NCBI GenBank assembly: GCA_008360975.2
Contig: CM039182.1
Span: forward strand, 145,332,656-145,396,655
Origin: Lichenostomus cassidix
Lineage: Eukaryota > Chordata > Aves > Passeriformes > Meliphagidae
Length of the DNA stretch: 64,000 nt
Direction: 5' to 3'
Positions 37,598-50,933 of the stretch are shown one piece after another; position 1 is the first letter of the stretch, and every line of letters begins with the position of its first letter. The position numbers and the translations under genes are program-made. Under the pieces are notes generated by a model, which worked only from the letters and a program-made list of their open reading frames with translations, was not told the DNA's origin and did no database searches.

Positions 37598-40500
37598 GTG
37601 AGCCTCCAAATCAGCTGTAACTACATTTCAAACATTCTGTGGTTGGCTAGTTAGTTTTACTTAAAGTTTTTCAATTTCATCTTAAACAGCAAAAATTTCA
37701 TGAGAGGCTTTTTTAGAAATAACCACCACTTTACTTGTCTTTACTATCACTTAAGTATAAAAGTTAAATTTCTGAGTGGGTGAAACAAAACACAACTGAG
37801 AACTTGTAACAGTTTTAGTGAGGCCAAATCCTAAATCAATGTCTTCAAAAGTTCAGGAAATTCAGGAAAATTTAATTCAGAGTCATTGTGGGAGGGAGGA
37901 GTGGGCAAGGAGGGGAGAAAAAAGACAACTTTATAAAAGCTATTGCATCATGTGAAACACAGCTGATTGTGTTTTCTTACTGCTTTAACAAGGTTATATT
38001 TATCTTTGTTAGAAAAGTACACTCTTCAGTTTGTTTTACTCCTCTGTGGAATTCCTTGTGACATATTTGAATCTCTTGCCACTTGTCTTCCTTCTCCCAC
38101 TTCATTTCTAGCAGTATTTTTAAGCAGTTAGGATTTATTTTTTTCAATTTTGCTTTCATCAAAGGAGTCTCTATCTGGCAAGTCCATGAATAATGTTGTG
38201 ATCCAACGAAGGGAAAAGTGCTGTGAAGTACAAAACTCCTTCCTTTTTGTGGTAGTTGGAACATAATGGCAAACTTAGCTGCTTGGCTGATAATCTCCAG
38301 TTCTGGGTGTCTCCAATGTGCCTTTCTGGAAAGGGAATTTCTGCACACCTTTTACTGAGTTATAATTTATTTTCACTCTTTTTCTCTTGGACTAAGCATT
38401 CATAACATGCTCAATAGTAGATGTTACAATGTCTTTGACAATGTCTTGAAACTTTCATGGCAAAGTTAAAACCTGCCTCTAAGGGAGGGTTACTGAGGTT
38501 CCTGTTAATAAATCCCTTGGGGTAAATTAAACTGAATAGTGTATGTGAGTTAGATTTATTTTAAAATAATGTAATTGCAGCCAAATCATGCAGCCATTTT
38601 GGTTCTTTTCTATACAAGTCTAATGAGAAAAATATATAAGGAAAAGAAAGAGAAGGAAAAAGGGTAAGAGTAGATTGTGGAGAGGAAGAATATCATCACC
38701 CATGGATCCAGTGATGAGACTGAATTGTAGTTTTGGTGTCTGTGATCAGAGTGATGGTTGTAGTCTTGATCTGTTGAGGATGGGAGCCCACGAAACAAAA
38801 GGTTTACTGGGTTATAGATATTTAAATTAGCACTGGAATGCCCAGATCTCTCCCCAGGGAGGGACAGATCACATTACTGATGTGACACTGAGGCATCTGC
38901 AGCTTTCAGATGGAGAGAAGAGTTGGGGGCTGCATTGGGGTCCTTGGTGATCTCAATCCCCTCCATTGCTCCTGCCTGTTCTCTGACCCCATTTCTGTGC
39001 TTGGGCTCTCTGTTGTGTGCTCACCATGGACCTCAACAGTAAAATTGGCTGCAGGGAGATGCTGCTCTGCCTTTGTACAGCCCCTGATTCCAGAACATCC
39101 TGGTGTAACTTCCCTTTTCAATGGCCATCGGTGTTTGAAGTGTAGCAATGCATTAACTCCTTACTGCCCAGGCTTCTGCAGGCAAAAAGCCTTAAAATGG
39201 TTGAAAATGTTCAGAAATTTATTAAATAAAATACCATAAATCTGCATTACTCCTTTGGGTATTTTGGCTGATTGGAACTTCAAATTTTGCCCTCTGGCAA
39301 GAAGGTGGCAGTAGGAGAGGAAGCGACTGGTGGGTATTGAGGTGTTGATAAATAAAACCTTCTTAGCCTGTTCTACTTTCTGCTAAATATGTAAGGTTTA
39401 CAATGCAGCTTTATCTGAAATAGTACAGAACTGTTCACAGCAAAGCTGAGAACAAAGCTGTTTACACTTGGCATCTGCTCTACTCTAACATTCACACCCA
39501 ACTTTTGTTGTGTAAATGAGTATTTTTCTGTGCTCAATAACTTAGCCAATCTGAAAAACCAGAGCACACTGTTCAAGTGCCATTTTTGTTGAGAAATAAA
39601 ATAATGAAGTTACCTTTGTGTCTGATACTTGGCTCCTACAGAGTCTAAGCTACCAAAAATTGATAAAAATATGATTTAAGGAATCAGCAATGTAGGACCT
39701 TCAAAATATGACACTCTGTAGAGTGTTACATTTTGAAAGCAGTTGCTGGTAATGGATTTTTTTTTTCCCAAAAGACAATTGCCAAAGTAGTCCTCTGCTT
39801 TTATGTTGGTAATTGTTCTCTCTTCCTGCTTGTAGTGTTGGTAAGTGGGTTTATTGCATGCAAACATTTGGACTTCATTACAAAGTCATTTGCCTGAGCC
39901 AAAATTAAACATTACTTGGACTTGAATTTTTTTCCACCTTAAGAAGGTTTTCACTGAGATTTTCTTCCTTTGAACTAAAATTAGGAAAAAAGCAAATCCC
40001 CCAAGCAATGAAATCGCTCTTGTAAAGGATTAATACATAAGAATATGTATAATATTCTTAGATATGTGTGCACATGCTTAGCTGTCTAGGAGATACTTCT
40101 TAAAATGATTGCTCTACTTTGTATTTTACCTGTAGTTTCACAATACCTATATTGTTAGATTTTAATGAATTTGTTATCTTCTTAATAGTTACTTGACTTT
40201 TTTCCCCTAATTTTATTAAGTGCTCTGTGGTAAAAGAAAACAAGAAATTCACTTGCATATTTCTCACAGGATATCAACACTCGTTTTCAGGCATATTTTA
40301 TGGCTTGGCAAAAAGATTTTTAGGATAGTATTGGCAGGAAAAAGTAATAACTATAAACAGCCATCTGAGCTACCTAGACCAGCATTCCTGTCTTTAATCT
40401 GAATATCAAGTAGTAGCTCATATTGTAAAATATTGTTGTGTAACCACTATGAGATACTTATCATATTTAGGTACATTACAATGCCCTTAGTAAGAAGAAA

Positions 40501-41820
40501 TTAGGGAAAAGTGCATTGTTTTCATAGTTCAGCTTTATTTCATTTGTGGTATTTTGCCCTCATAAAAGATGGAAAGAAACTGCATTTGCACATGGAGCGT
40601 AGTCATGTGTTTAAAATGCATCATTTAGTGACCAGCAGGTGGAAATAACTTACCCTTTTCTTTTCCAAGTTGAAAATTGTAATCTTGAAGTCACAGTATT
40701 TCTGTTATGTCTTCAGATAATGATTTCTCTAAAAATATTGTAATATTAATGACACCGCATATTAAAGAGGAAATCTGAGAAATAGCTAGTAAACTGAAAA
40801 TGAGTTGGCTCATTAAATTACTTGCAGCAGTTTTTGGTATATAACCAACTTTGACTGCAGGACCAGGGCTTAGTGCTCACTAGTGTACAATGTGGGATAT
40901 GGTGGAAACAGTTAAAATGCTCATTTTTGTTTCAAACATTTTGCTTATTTAGTGACTCCTTTGTTAAAGATGGAAACTTTCAACAGAATTTTAAATATCT
41001 TTAGGCATTTTGGAGCTCTCTAAGATGTTGCACTACAGCAGATCTTTCGCTATAGGTGCACAGGAGTGCATTCTCCAAATTTGACCTTTCAGTGACTCTC
41101 CCTAATTGCTTTTAATCTGGATGTTTCAATTGTGTTTCCCAGAAATGGCCAAATATGAGATGGATTAGGATGGGTGACATGTTTAGATCTGAAGAACAGA
41201 ATACTGTGTATTTCTAAGTGCATTAAGGTAGTTGAGAGTTTGTCTGCTCTGCAAATAAATTATTTCCTTCTATGTACTAACTCCTTGCTGATACCAGATT
41301 GTGAGTGGTTAGAAGTTTAATGGCATTTTATTTGACATTTTGTGAGACTGTATCCTTCCTTGTGCCTGGCAATCTGAAGTTTGAGTTAAAACCTTCCACA
41401 GCACTAACAGAGAGAGAAAGATGAGGATTTCCTGTGTTCTCATCTATCTTAATGCCCTGTAATCCTATAAAAAATGTTGTTTTCCTTTAGAACATTTTAT
41501 TATCCACTGTTGTTCGTTCATGCAACAAAGCCCCAAATAGTGCTTCAGGATGTCCTTTAACAGAATTATTTTTTATGGTCAAAAAGAATTAAAATATCCC
41601 TTGAAGCTGTACTGCGCTTTACTAGATACTTAATTGATTTTTAGAAGATTAAATTATATGTATAGTTTCTTTGCAGAGGGATTGTTAGATGATATTTTTA
41701 TCAGTATAAAACAGGATGGTTAATCAACTGGGCTGCTTAGTCTTATTAAAAAAACCAAAACAATCTAAAATTAACAAAATATTTTGCAATTTTTGAAAAT
41801 CAAAGATTAGCAAACACTTC

Positions 41821-42090
41821 ATAGAATCGTAGAATGGTTTGGATTGGAAAGGACCTTAAAGATCATTCTGTTCCAACCCCCCTGCCATGGGCAGGGACAA
41901 CTTCCACTAGACCAGGATGCTCCAAGCTCTGTCCAACCTGACCTTGAACACTTCCAGGGATGGGGCATTCACAGCCGCTTTGGGAAACCTGTGCCAGTAC
42001 CTCACCACCCTCACAGGAAAGAATTTCTTTCTAATCTCCTTTTTTTAAGGTCATACCCTTTTTTCCTATCACTACATGCCCCCACTATGC
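41821..42090 (-). mobile_element. CR1 LINE 3'-end fragment
   Basis: This is a minus-strand CR1 tail. It starts tagaatcgtagaatggtttgg, then reads ggaaaggaccttaaagatca, cccctgccatgggcagggac, cttccactagaccaggatgc, ccttgaacacttccagggatgg and caggaaagaatttctttcta. It is little diverged, so fairly young among the copies here. Confidence 0.92.
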
Positions 42091-43065
42091 AATCAGGTTT
42101 TTGGGTTATATGATATGTAGTCAAGGGCATGTTATGCAGTCAGGAATTCCTTCATAAAATTTCTCCTATATACACATGTATTAATTAGATATGTGCAGTT
42201 GTGTTCCAAAAACCTTTTCAGGATCTTATGGTAAATGTGAATTGCAGTTTGAAAGCCAAACTTGTGACTCCTGGTGCTGATATTCGCCTGTGTTAGACAC
42301 ATATAGACTTGGCACCAGCACTTAAACAACTTAGCTCGCTCTTAAAAGACTTCCCAAGCTTGTCTAGACATGTAATTATTTACTTGGATCTATTGCAGAA
42401 AGTAGCAGGTATTTTAATAGCCTGGTGTTAATGCTAGACCAATGTTATTATGAAAATTCACCTGATTGTATTGTGGAGGAACCGTGAGCATCTAGTTGGG
42501 TCTTCATTTAAAGCTGTAGCTTAAACATTTTCAGTATGAAAAAAATCTAGTTATTCTAAATCTCTGCAATAGGTTTCAAATTGAGCCAAAGTGCTTTTGG
42601 TCCCTTAGTGACTCCCTACATGATCTGCACAAGTGTTTGCGAGGACAGTAATGTGGCAAAGGGAAATGGATGCTAATAAATCAATCGTCACTGTCAGCTC
42701 ACTGTTTAATGTTCTCTAGAAAACATAAGATTTATCACTGAGGAATTGTAGAGTAATGGTGGTGTATGGAAACAAAGTCCACCAGGGAGATGTACTACAT
42801 CATTCGGATTTAGCGCTGCCATCTGCTTAATGGCATTGAGATGACTACAGAGGTACTTATGATCAACCATTCATAGCAGTGACAGATGCTGCAGAGAGTT
42901 AACATGCCAGGGAACGAGGTTTGGTGCTGAAATTCAGATTATGTGGCAAGGTTGCTGAGAAAGGGGGCTGGGTTTGTTACCTATCCAGTAGCATTAGAGG
43001 GTGGTTTACTGTGTGCTTTTAAGTTTACTGTTGAGAGAGAATGGCTAACACAGTTACTGTAGTGC

Positions 43066-43082
43066 AAAAAAAAAAAAAAAAA
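43066..43082 (+). repeat. Poly-A run (17)
   Basis: Seventeen A interrupt otherwise non-repetitive intron sequence. Confidence 0.9.
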
Positions 43083-43711
43083 GTGGAGAAATCCCATCTG
43101 TCTGTTTCAGGCACTCAGAAGTTTCAAAGAACTTCTTTAGGCTTGTCTGCTAGCTGTGTTTAACTATAATTCATAGTTTTAAAAGTATTTTAGATCATCA
43201 GTTCAGGTGATCTCACCTTCACTCTGTTGCAGAATTTCATCTAAACACAGACATAAAAGTTGAAAAATTAGGACCTGGAGGAATTGCTGGCCTTGTTTAC
43301 AGTTTTCTTCATTGTTTCCTGGTTTCCACATTTACCTAATAGTGCTATAGATTTCTCTTGGCAACAACCATTTTGCCATTGGCTTAAATAGTGTTTCTCA
43401 ATTGCTCTTTGTGCATATCTAACAATAATTACTATCACTTCAAATCATATAAAAATGTGATAAATTCAAATCCCTGCAGGTTGCTCGTGAGCCTTGGAGC
43501 CACCCAGTTAACCTAATGTGAGCTGAGGAAATTGGCAATTTCTCTTTAGTACACCTAAGTTTATTCAGAGCCAGTAAATCATTCTGAGGTTATTGCTGTT
43601 ATGTTGGGAAGTAAGAAGTACATGCTGCAACTTTGTTAGACTATTTACTTAAATGCACAGAAACATAACTGCCCCTGTGATAAGTCCTAGGCATGTTAAG
43701 AACATGGTGTT

Positions 43712-44048
43712 AGGAATCATTGAATTGTTAAGGTTGGAAAAGACCTCCAAGATCAAATCCAGTTGTTAACCCAGCACACCATGTTCACCGCCACACCATG
43801 TCCCCTCCTGCCACATCCACACTTTAAGACTTTCTGGATTGTGTTTCTTGGGTAGCTTATTCCAGTGCCTGACCACCCTTTCAGTGAAGAAATTTTTCCC
43901 AATATCCAGTATTTCTCACATGGGAGAAGACCTTTCCACAACCTTCTTTCAGGTGGCTGTAGGGAGTGATAATGTCTCCCCTGAGCTTCCTTTATCATCC
44001 ATCACCTTCTTTACAATTTATGTAGAAGTGACTGGTCCAAGACTGAAA
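43712..44048 (-). mobile_element. CR1 LINE 3'-end fragment
   Basis: This is a minus-strand CR1 tail of a second subfamily. It starts ggaatcattgaattgttaagg, then ttggaaaagacctccaagatc, ccagttgttaacccagcaca, cagtgaagaaatttttccca, ggtggctgtagggagtgataa and tgtctcccctgagcttcctt. It is about 335 bases long and moderately diverged. Confidence 0.9.
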
Positions 44049-45661
44049 ATTTCTTCATCATAGGGAAGGCTGTGCATGAAGAGCCTGTGGTGTGAAAGGT
44101 TTGAGGAATTTTGTGTTTGGTTGCTTGTGGTAGTTACCTAAGAACAGAGTAACTGGATGTTGGGTTGAAAAGGATGTATAAAAACACACTGAAATCTGGC
44201 AGTGGCCGTTGTTAAACTGATGCCTGAAGAATACAACTAAATTGGTTTGCTAAAATCCTTCAAGTCTCTGAATACTGCATTTCATGCTATTCCAGAGGCA
44301 CTTTAGCTACAAGAGAAGCTCATTCCTAGTATGTAGCTCTTGGAAATAACCCTCCTCATTTTCCACTAGGAGCTCAAATTTTCAGGTGTTTTTTGAAACT
44401 ATGCTTAGTGGTAACAGAAAAGATGATGACATTCCTGTTTAATAAGGAGGATTTTCATGAAGAGCTGAGCATATGGATTTGAAATTGGCTTATGGAGATG
44501 TTGCTATTGGTATTTGAAAGTTAATTGCTAACAGTTTGTTTGTGATGCTCAGTGTTTTAAATTTACATTGTTGAGTTTGTCAGCAATCATGCATTTCCAG
44601 GATGTATAAATATGCATTATATGCAAACAAGTGTCTGCTACTGTAGTTTTCCAAGCTGTAATTCTCTCCATTTTAATGCTTGTAGCTGTTTGTATTTCAT
44701 GCTTTGACTTATAAATCAAATAAATCTGCAGGAGTTTGATTTCTGGGGATTGTGCAAAGGATTGGCATTTTGTTGCTGTTGCTTTTGAAAACCTAGTATG
44801 TACCAGAGTCTACTGGAGGTTATAATTCTGCAAAATAAAGTCTTAAAGCATTAGCATAAATAAGCTAATGTAGCTTTAAACTGAAAATCCTGCCATGTGG
44901 TTTCCTGCTTAATTTTTGCACATGTATTGGAAAATATTATTTACTGCAGTTTTTCAGATCTAATTTTTCAGGTTAAGATATATGCTTTCATTTTTTTATG
45001 TGTTTAGATGTGGCAAGGTAAACTATTCAGAAGTGCCTCAGTAGCAGAGGTAGTTTCACTTGTGAGTCTAGTGTATTTTAATTTTTAATTGATTTACAGA
45101 AATCTGAAATGTCAGTAAAAAGAAAAAAGACTAAGATTCAACTGTAGTGATGGAAAAACCTTAACACAAGCATATCTCATGGTGCTTTCATAAAACTGGT
45201 AAAGGTTTTTAGAATCCTTAAATTGGTATTGGTAGATGGCTTCACTGTTTAATAAGTGCTAGGATTATACTTCATCATGTACTAATTATACTCAATAAAA
45301 TTCATTTGGTTCTCTTCACGATTTTGCTATTAAATTTAACTGTGGCTGTGCCTTCAGATTTAGGAAACAAGCGAAAATAAATTTAGAAAGCTAATATGAA
45401 GGTGTTATAGTAGTACAAAAAGTAGTAACATCAAATTATAAGTATTGAGGAATAAAAAAGTAATTATTTCATGAAATTATATTAATTTTGCATGATTGGC
45501 CTAATTTTACTTAGGTGATTTTACAGCATCTTAAACTGGATGTTTGAATTCAACAACACAATTAAAGAGGATTAGTGTTAGGTAGGATTTTCAGTTTTTT
45601 GCCTTGACTGATTGCACATGTGAAAACATGAGAAAAAGGAAGGTTGAAGTCCAAAATGGGG

Positions 45662-45676
45662 AAAAAAAAAAAAAAA
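45662..45676 (+). repeat. Poly-A run (15)
   Basis: A run of A follows ccaaaatgggg, with no recognisable element upstream. Confidence 0.88.
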
Positions 45677-48600
45677 ACATTAACAAGGAACACTTTCTAA
45701 ACATTAAGTGCTATATTGTATCTATTAGTGTAACTTGTGGAATTAGTCATAGTTTAAAAAATCTTAATTATATGAAGGCTTTAAATTAATCAGTTTGTTT
45801 TAAAAATAAGGTTCTTTAAGCTTGGAGGATGGAAGTAACAAAAAGGAAGGGAGAGTATCCAGTTACCAGGCAGGCAAGATGCTTTAGAAATGGTGCTGGA
45901 TATATGGGCTTTGGAGACAGAACATGGAAAATCAATCTTACAAATTAAGTTATTCATTTAGAAAGGACTTCTCAAATGTCTCTCATTATAATTAAACTTT
46001 CCAGCAGTTTGATTAACAGATACAGAGATAAGGAAGAGAGACTACATAGTCTCTCCAGACTAGAGAAAGGACATCTTAAATTTATATTTGCAGTAGACAG
46101 AGAATGACAGACAGATATAGGGAAGACTATTTTTCCCTGCTGTGGGGTTGAGAAGGAACTTCACTGGAAACTCACACTAGGAAGCCAATGCCTGTTAGTT
46201 GAATGAGAAATCAGTCTGCATCAGCTCAGAACATCTTTTTGTCACAGAATATGTTTTTGTAGATGAAGATTTGACACTGTTTTGCTGGTTGATAGTCAAC
46301 ACACTTTGTCGGCTTACTAGCAGTAATTGGAAGTTACAGTTTTCTCTCTGACTACCCTGTTGTACTGAGTTTGCTTTCAAGGGAAGAAAAATCTTGCCTC
46401 TTACTGTTGGTAAGGAAATACCTATTTAATTGGGCAACTTAAAAATGGGAGATGGTGGCAGGAAAACTTTATAAGGTTCCTAATTGTTTGTCCTTGTATT
46501 TTATTTCAGTGGAAATCTTGAGAGCTGTAAACTGTGCTTTTAAGCATGATTTTGATATAGGTCGGGTATAGATGGTGAAAAATAGTGTGTTACTAACCAT
46601 TATAACCACATTGATGTTGTTGTAGTTGTATCATGAGAGCTGGACATAAAGCACCTGAAAAATACATATAGATAGAAGTAGTGGAGCTCCTTCCATGAGG
46701 CCAGGAAGTGATTCTTTGCACTTAAATGGGTTGAATTGTCCTTAAGTGGAAGAGTCCTGCCTTACTGTACCTGGAGAGGCAATGTTTGGACCCTGCTGGT
46801 GCAAAGGATGTTAGGGAAGTACTGGAATGATCTTGGACATGGTAAAGCTTATGATTATGCAGCCCAACATTTAAACAATTAAACCTAATCTTTCTTTTAC
46901 CAAATGTACTCCTTGATGGCACTTCCATTATTTTTAAATAATGTAAAACCAGGATGGAGTGATACCTTGTCTCTCAAATGTTCTTCAGTTTTGACTTTTG
47001 AAAGTTGTACTGTTCCTTAAGTAAATAAAAAAAAAAAATTACAAGTTAAGGTGTTTATCTTCTGGAGCAGTATATTTGATGATAGAATGGTGACAAACCA
47101 CCTGTGCAGTTTTTGAGGACAGTGTGTTAGAGGCAGTGTTGCCTTGTACTCCAGTCTGTGATGATTAACATTATCTTGGATCTCAAACAGCATCATATGC
47201 AGGACTTGAAGAATAACCTAGAATTAGCTGGAATAATACCCTCAGCTCTTTCCAGTATTGCAATGAGTAGTCTAAAGATTCTTTAATTGATATCTCTCAG
47301 ATCTTTGCTGTTTTCTGCTGCTTCCACTGCCCAGAGCAATCTTGTCTGTTTGGAGAGAGAGGGAAGAAAATACACCTTTTTCTGATATTAATGCTGTTTC
47401 ATGCCTTTTTTCTCCATTTAGCTGGAATATGATTGGTGCACACCTGGATAGTTAAAGATGTACAGTTTAGCTTCCTCTGGTAGCAGTTCACAGCCTGCTT
47501 TGCAAACCAGACAGACATGGGGTGGGGTGGCTGTGCCTTGGTTGTAATTCACCAGCCAAACCAAAATGCTGAATTTATGCAACCTGAGTTTTTAGTGTTT
47601 TTGCTGGTGCTTTCTTTGATGCAGTGAATTTTTGATGTTAATATGGTTAGCATTTCTCATGTTCAGGGATGTTTTGTTGCTGTATTCTATTCACAGTTTC
47701 AAGGTAAAGCTGTAGCTCCTGCTGCTGCTGCTGGTCCTGAGAAACCTTGTTTGTACCACATGCTTCATTCACCTCTTCTATTTGCTATTTGCCTTTCCTC
47801 TTTTGAGAGGTGGGACATGAGAATATAGTGGGCATGGGAGGAAAGACTAATTGAGTTGATACAATAACTGGACATTTCAGAATGTAAAACTGCTTTAGGC
47901 AGCTGTGTAGAATTCTTCTAGAAATACCTACATTGTTCTATGCCTGGTGCATAGCACCAGAATGCAGACACCTCTGAGGACATTTCACTGTTCAGAAGTG
48001 AAATTTCTTACAATTTCTGCCACAAAAAGAAATTCCTAAATAGTGATAGCTAAGAGAATCCTTGAGAGGGCAGCCTGGTCACCTTTCAGGATTACAGGTA
48101 ACAGTTCTGCTGTTTGTGTCATCCATTTGAGAGTAGAACAGGCTATAATTCAAGCAAGATTGCATCATTTTTCTGTATTTTATAAAGCTTTCACATAGAG
48201 GTCTTAGTAGTTTTCTGAGATCATTATCTGTTTTACAGACATAAACTGAGGTTCAGGGATAAAAATACATACCAAAGAAATCTCTACTAAATAGCACAGA
48301 ACTGGGCATTAACTAAAAATTGATCTACAAGATACAAGAAAAGATATGAATCTCATGATATCCTGGATTTCTGCTGTTGTGCTGTAAGCTGGTTTCCAGA
48401 ATATGTTGTTCTAGTGATCCACAGAAGCATTGAGAACAGATACTCAATGTTCAAGACAATTATGGAGTTATGAGAAGCTTTACTGCAGTGATTATTGTCT
48501 TGGACACTCTTCCTGTTGACAGATGCTTTTTGTTATCAGAAGTAGCTGAGCTTGAAGATCTGACAGGAGTGATGGGAAGAGGCTTATCCTTATGGAAGAG

Positions 48601-49255
48601 TTCCCTTCAGATGTGATCATATCAGTCAGGGTCTATCATATAAGAACTCTTGCTAGAGAGATCCTTATTTGGTTTTATTCTCTTTGCTGTTCTGTGCTTC
48701 TCTGTAGAAGCACAGAAGTGCTGTTGTGGAGCTTCTCTTGGCACAAAAGGAAACCTTGGTGTTTGTAAGGGTTTTATTGTCACTGAAACTGCCCTGGTTT
48801 CTGTCTAAAGGGATCAAAATTACTTGTGATGCTCACATGAGAAAGAATAAACAGAAATTTTGATCAGTTTTTCCCTAATAAGCATTACTGGAAGCTGAGC
48901 TGTTTGCAAAGGCTGTTTCTGTCTTTCATCACTGAGGCCAAAGAAAGTTTCAGATCACTCAGTGCTTATACCAGGCTTGTCAGTGCTTAAGTCTGGGATT
49001 TTCCAGTAAACTACAAGCTTTTAGTCAGAGACCTTTTAATCTCCTCTTAGCAACCAGGCTTCCTGCCACACTGCTTCTGTTTCAAACACAGAAATGTCAT
49101 AATGACATAAAGAGCTGTGGCAATCTTATTAATTATTACTATATATTTTTACTACCTTTGTACATTTTTGGAAGTACAGTTGGACTGTGTGGTTGATCTG
49201 CCTGTTTTAGGATTGTCCCAAAAATAGCCTATGGAATATTGCTATTCTGTGATGT

Positions 49256-49737
49256 GGAATCACAGAATCATTAAGGTTGGAAAAGACCTCCCAGATGAAT
49301 CCAACCTTTGACCAAACATGTCAACTAAACCACAGCACTTAGTGCCACATGTAGGCATTTCTTGAACACTTCCAGGGATGGCAGCTCCACCACCTCCTTC
49401 CTGAGTTTTTTCCAGTGTCTGACCACCCATTCAGTGAAGGAATTCTTCCAGATGTCCAACCTGCATCTCCCCTGGTACACTGAGGCCATTTCTTCTCATC
49501 CGGTCTCTAATTGCCTGGGAGAAGAGACCAAACCCACCCAAGGAAACAACCTCCTTTCAGGGAGCTGTAGGGAGCCATAAGGTCTCCCCTGAGCCTCCTT
49601 TTCTCCAGAATTACAGGTAAACACCCCCAGCTCCCTCAGCTGCTCCTCACAGGACTGACTCTCCAGACCTTTCCCAGCTCTGTTGTCCTTCTCTGGATGC
49701 TCTCCAGTCTGTCTTGTACTGAGGGACCCATGAGAGT
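49256..49737 (-). mobile_element. CR1 LINE 3'-end fragment (longest)
   Basis: This is a minus-strand CR1 tail of about 480 bases, the longest 3'-end copy here. It runs from ggaatcacagaatcattaagg and ttggaaaagacctcccagat through cttgaacacttccagggatgg, cagtgaaggaattcttccag and ctgtagggagccataaggtc to ctgctcctcacaggactgac and ttctctggatgctctccagt. It belongs to the same broad subfamily as the copy at 43712. Confidence 0.93.
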
Positions 49738-49863
49738 TGAGTTTAAACTGCCATTCCGTTGATACTTGTCCCGAGAGAATATTCTAGTATCTCTAGGCAG
49801 AAAAAGCTCATAGTTAAGTCTTAAGACTTAACCAACATGTCAAGAGCAGTTAACTCCTACTTG

Positions 49864-49882
49864 TTTTTTTTTTTTTTTTTTT
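49864..49882 (+). repeat. Poly-T run (19)
   Basis: Nineteen T follow acttgtt, about 125 bases beyond the CR1 copy ending near 49737. It is not obviously part of that element, since CR1 copies do not carry poly-A tails. Confidence 0.9.
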
Positions 49883-50847
49883 AAATAAACATTTGTTCTA
49901 TCATGGTTCATCAAGATATTTTCAGAAACAAATCAGCTTAGTAGAAAAGCCTGAGAAATTGAGGTCATTTATCATAGGGCCTTTGAAGGCTTATGTTGAA
50001 TAACTCTAAATTAAAGTATTTTAAGATACTTCTCATAGTAATTCTAGAGAAATGGCAGGAAGCTTCCCAGTCCTCTAGTTTACTAAATAAAGCCTTAGAA
50101 AAGCATTTCTACTTCATCAGTGATGCTGTGCTAAAATCTGAGCTTGCTCCTTTCTATCTGAAGCTTTTTCTCCTAACACAGAAAATAGACACTTCTCCTA
50201 GCCTTATTTAAACTATTTAAGTCTCACTTCACACTTCCTCTGAACGTTGTGGGATTACTGCCCAGCCCTCAGCAATTAGAAACAACATGCTTAAGTTTAT
50301 TGTAGTTTTCTAATCCTTCCATAGCATTAAGTGGTTCCAAATATTTATGCTAACATGGAAAATCAAAGCATTTTCTTCTTTGCCATCTCTGTCTTCTCTC
50401 TTGTCAGCCCAAAGCCATTATGCTGGAATGGGAATACAAAAGAAGTTAAATAGAGGGGGATAAGCAAAAGGTCTGTGTGTACAAAAGATCTGCATCACAG
50501 CTGATACTCCAGTGTTAATTGCACTTGTATCATTTACTTGATGATTAGGAAGATGCTTGAAAACTCAGCTGGCTATAGCGTGTAATCCAATTATTGATCT
50601 GAAAAAGAAGATGCATGGGAAATGAAAAATAAAGGAAGTGGTCTCGTGAAGACAATGCATATCTGAAAACAAAAGAACTCCAAGCAGAGTCCCTGTTTTA
50701 GTGTTGCTGGGTTAAAAAGGAAAGGATCCTTATGTTATCTCCTTTTTTTGTGAAAGGAGGGAGTCACATGAGGTAGAAAAGAAAATGAACTGGGCTTTTG
50801 GATTTGTTTTCCTTTCTATGAGACCAAATGCAAAGAAGAGGAGCAAC

Positions 50848-50933
50848 CTGAGGTGGTGGAAGTTGTCCCAGCCCATGGAATTGGGTGATGTTTAAGGTCT
50901 CTTCCAATCCAAGCCTTTCTGTGAATCTATGAA
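50848..50933 (+). mobile_element. CR1 LINE 3'-end fragment
   Basis: acctgaggtggtggaagttg, tcccagcccatggaattggg and ggtctcttccaatccaagcc, followed by tttctgtgaatctatg, form a short diverged plus-strand CR1 end. Confidence 0.75.
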
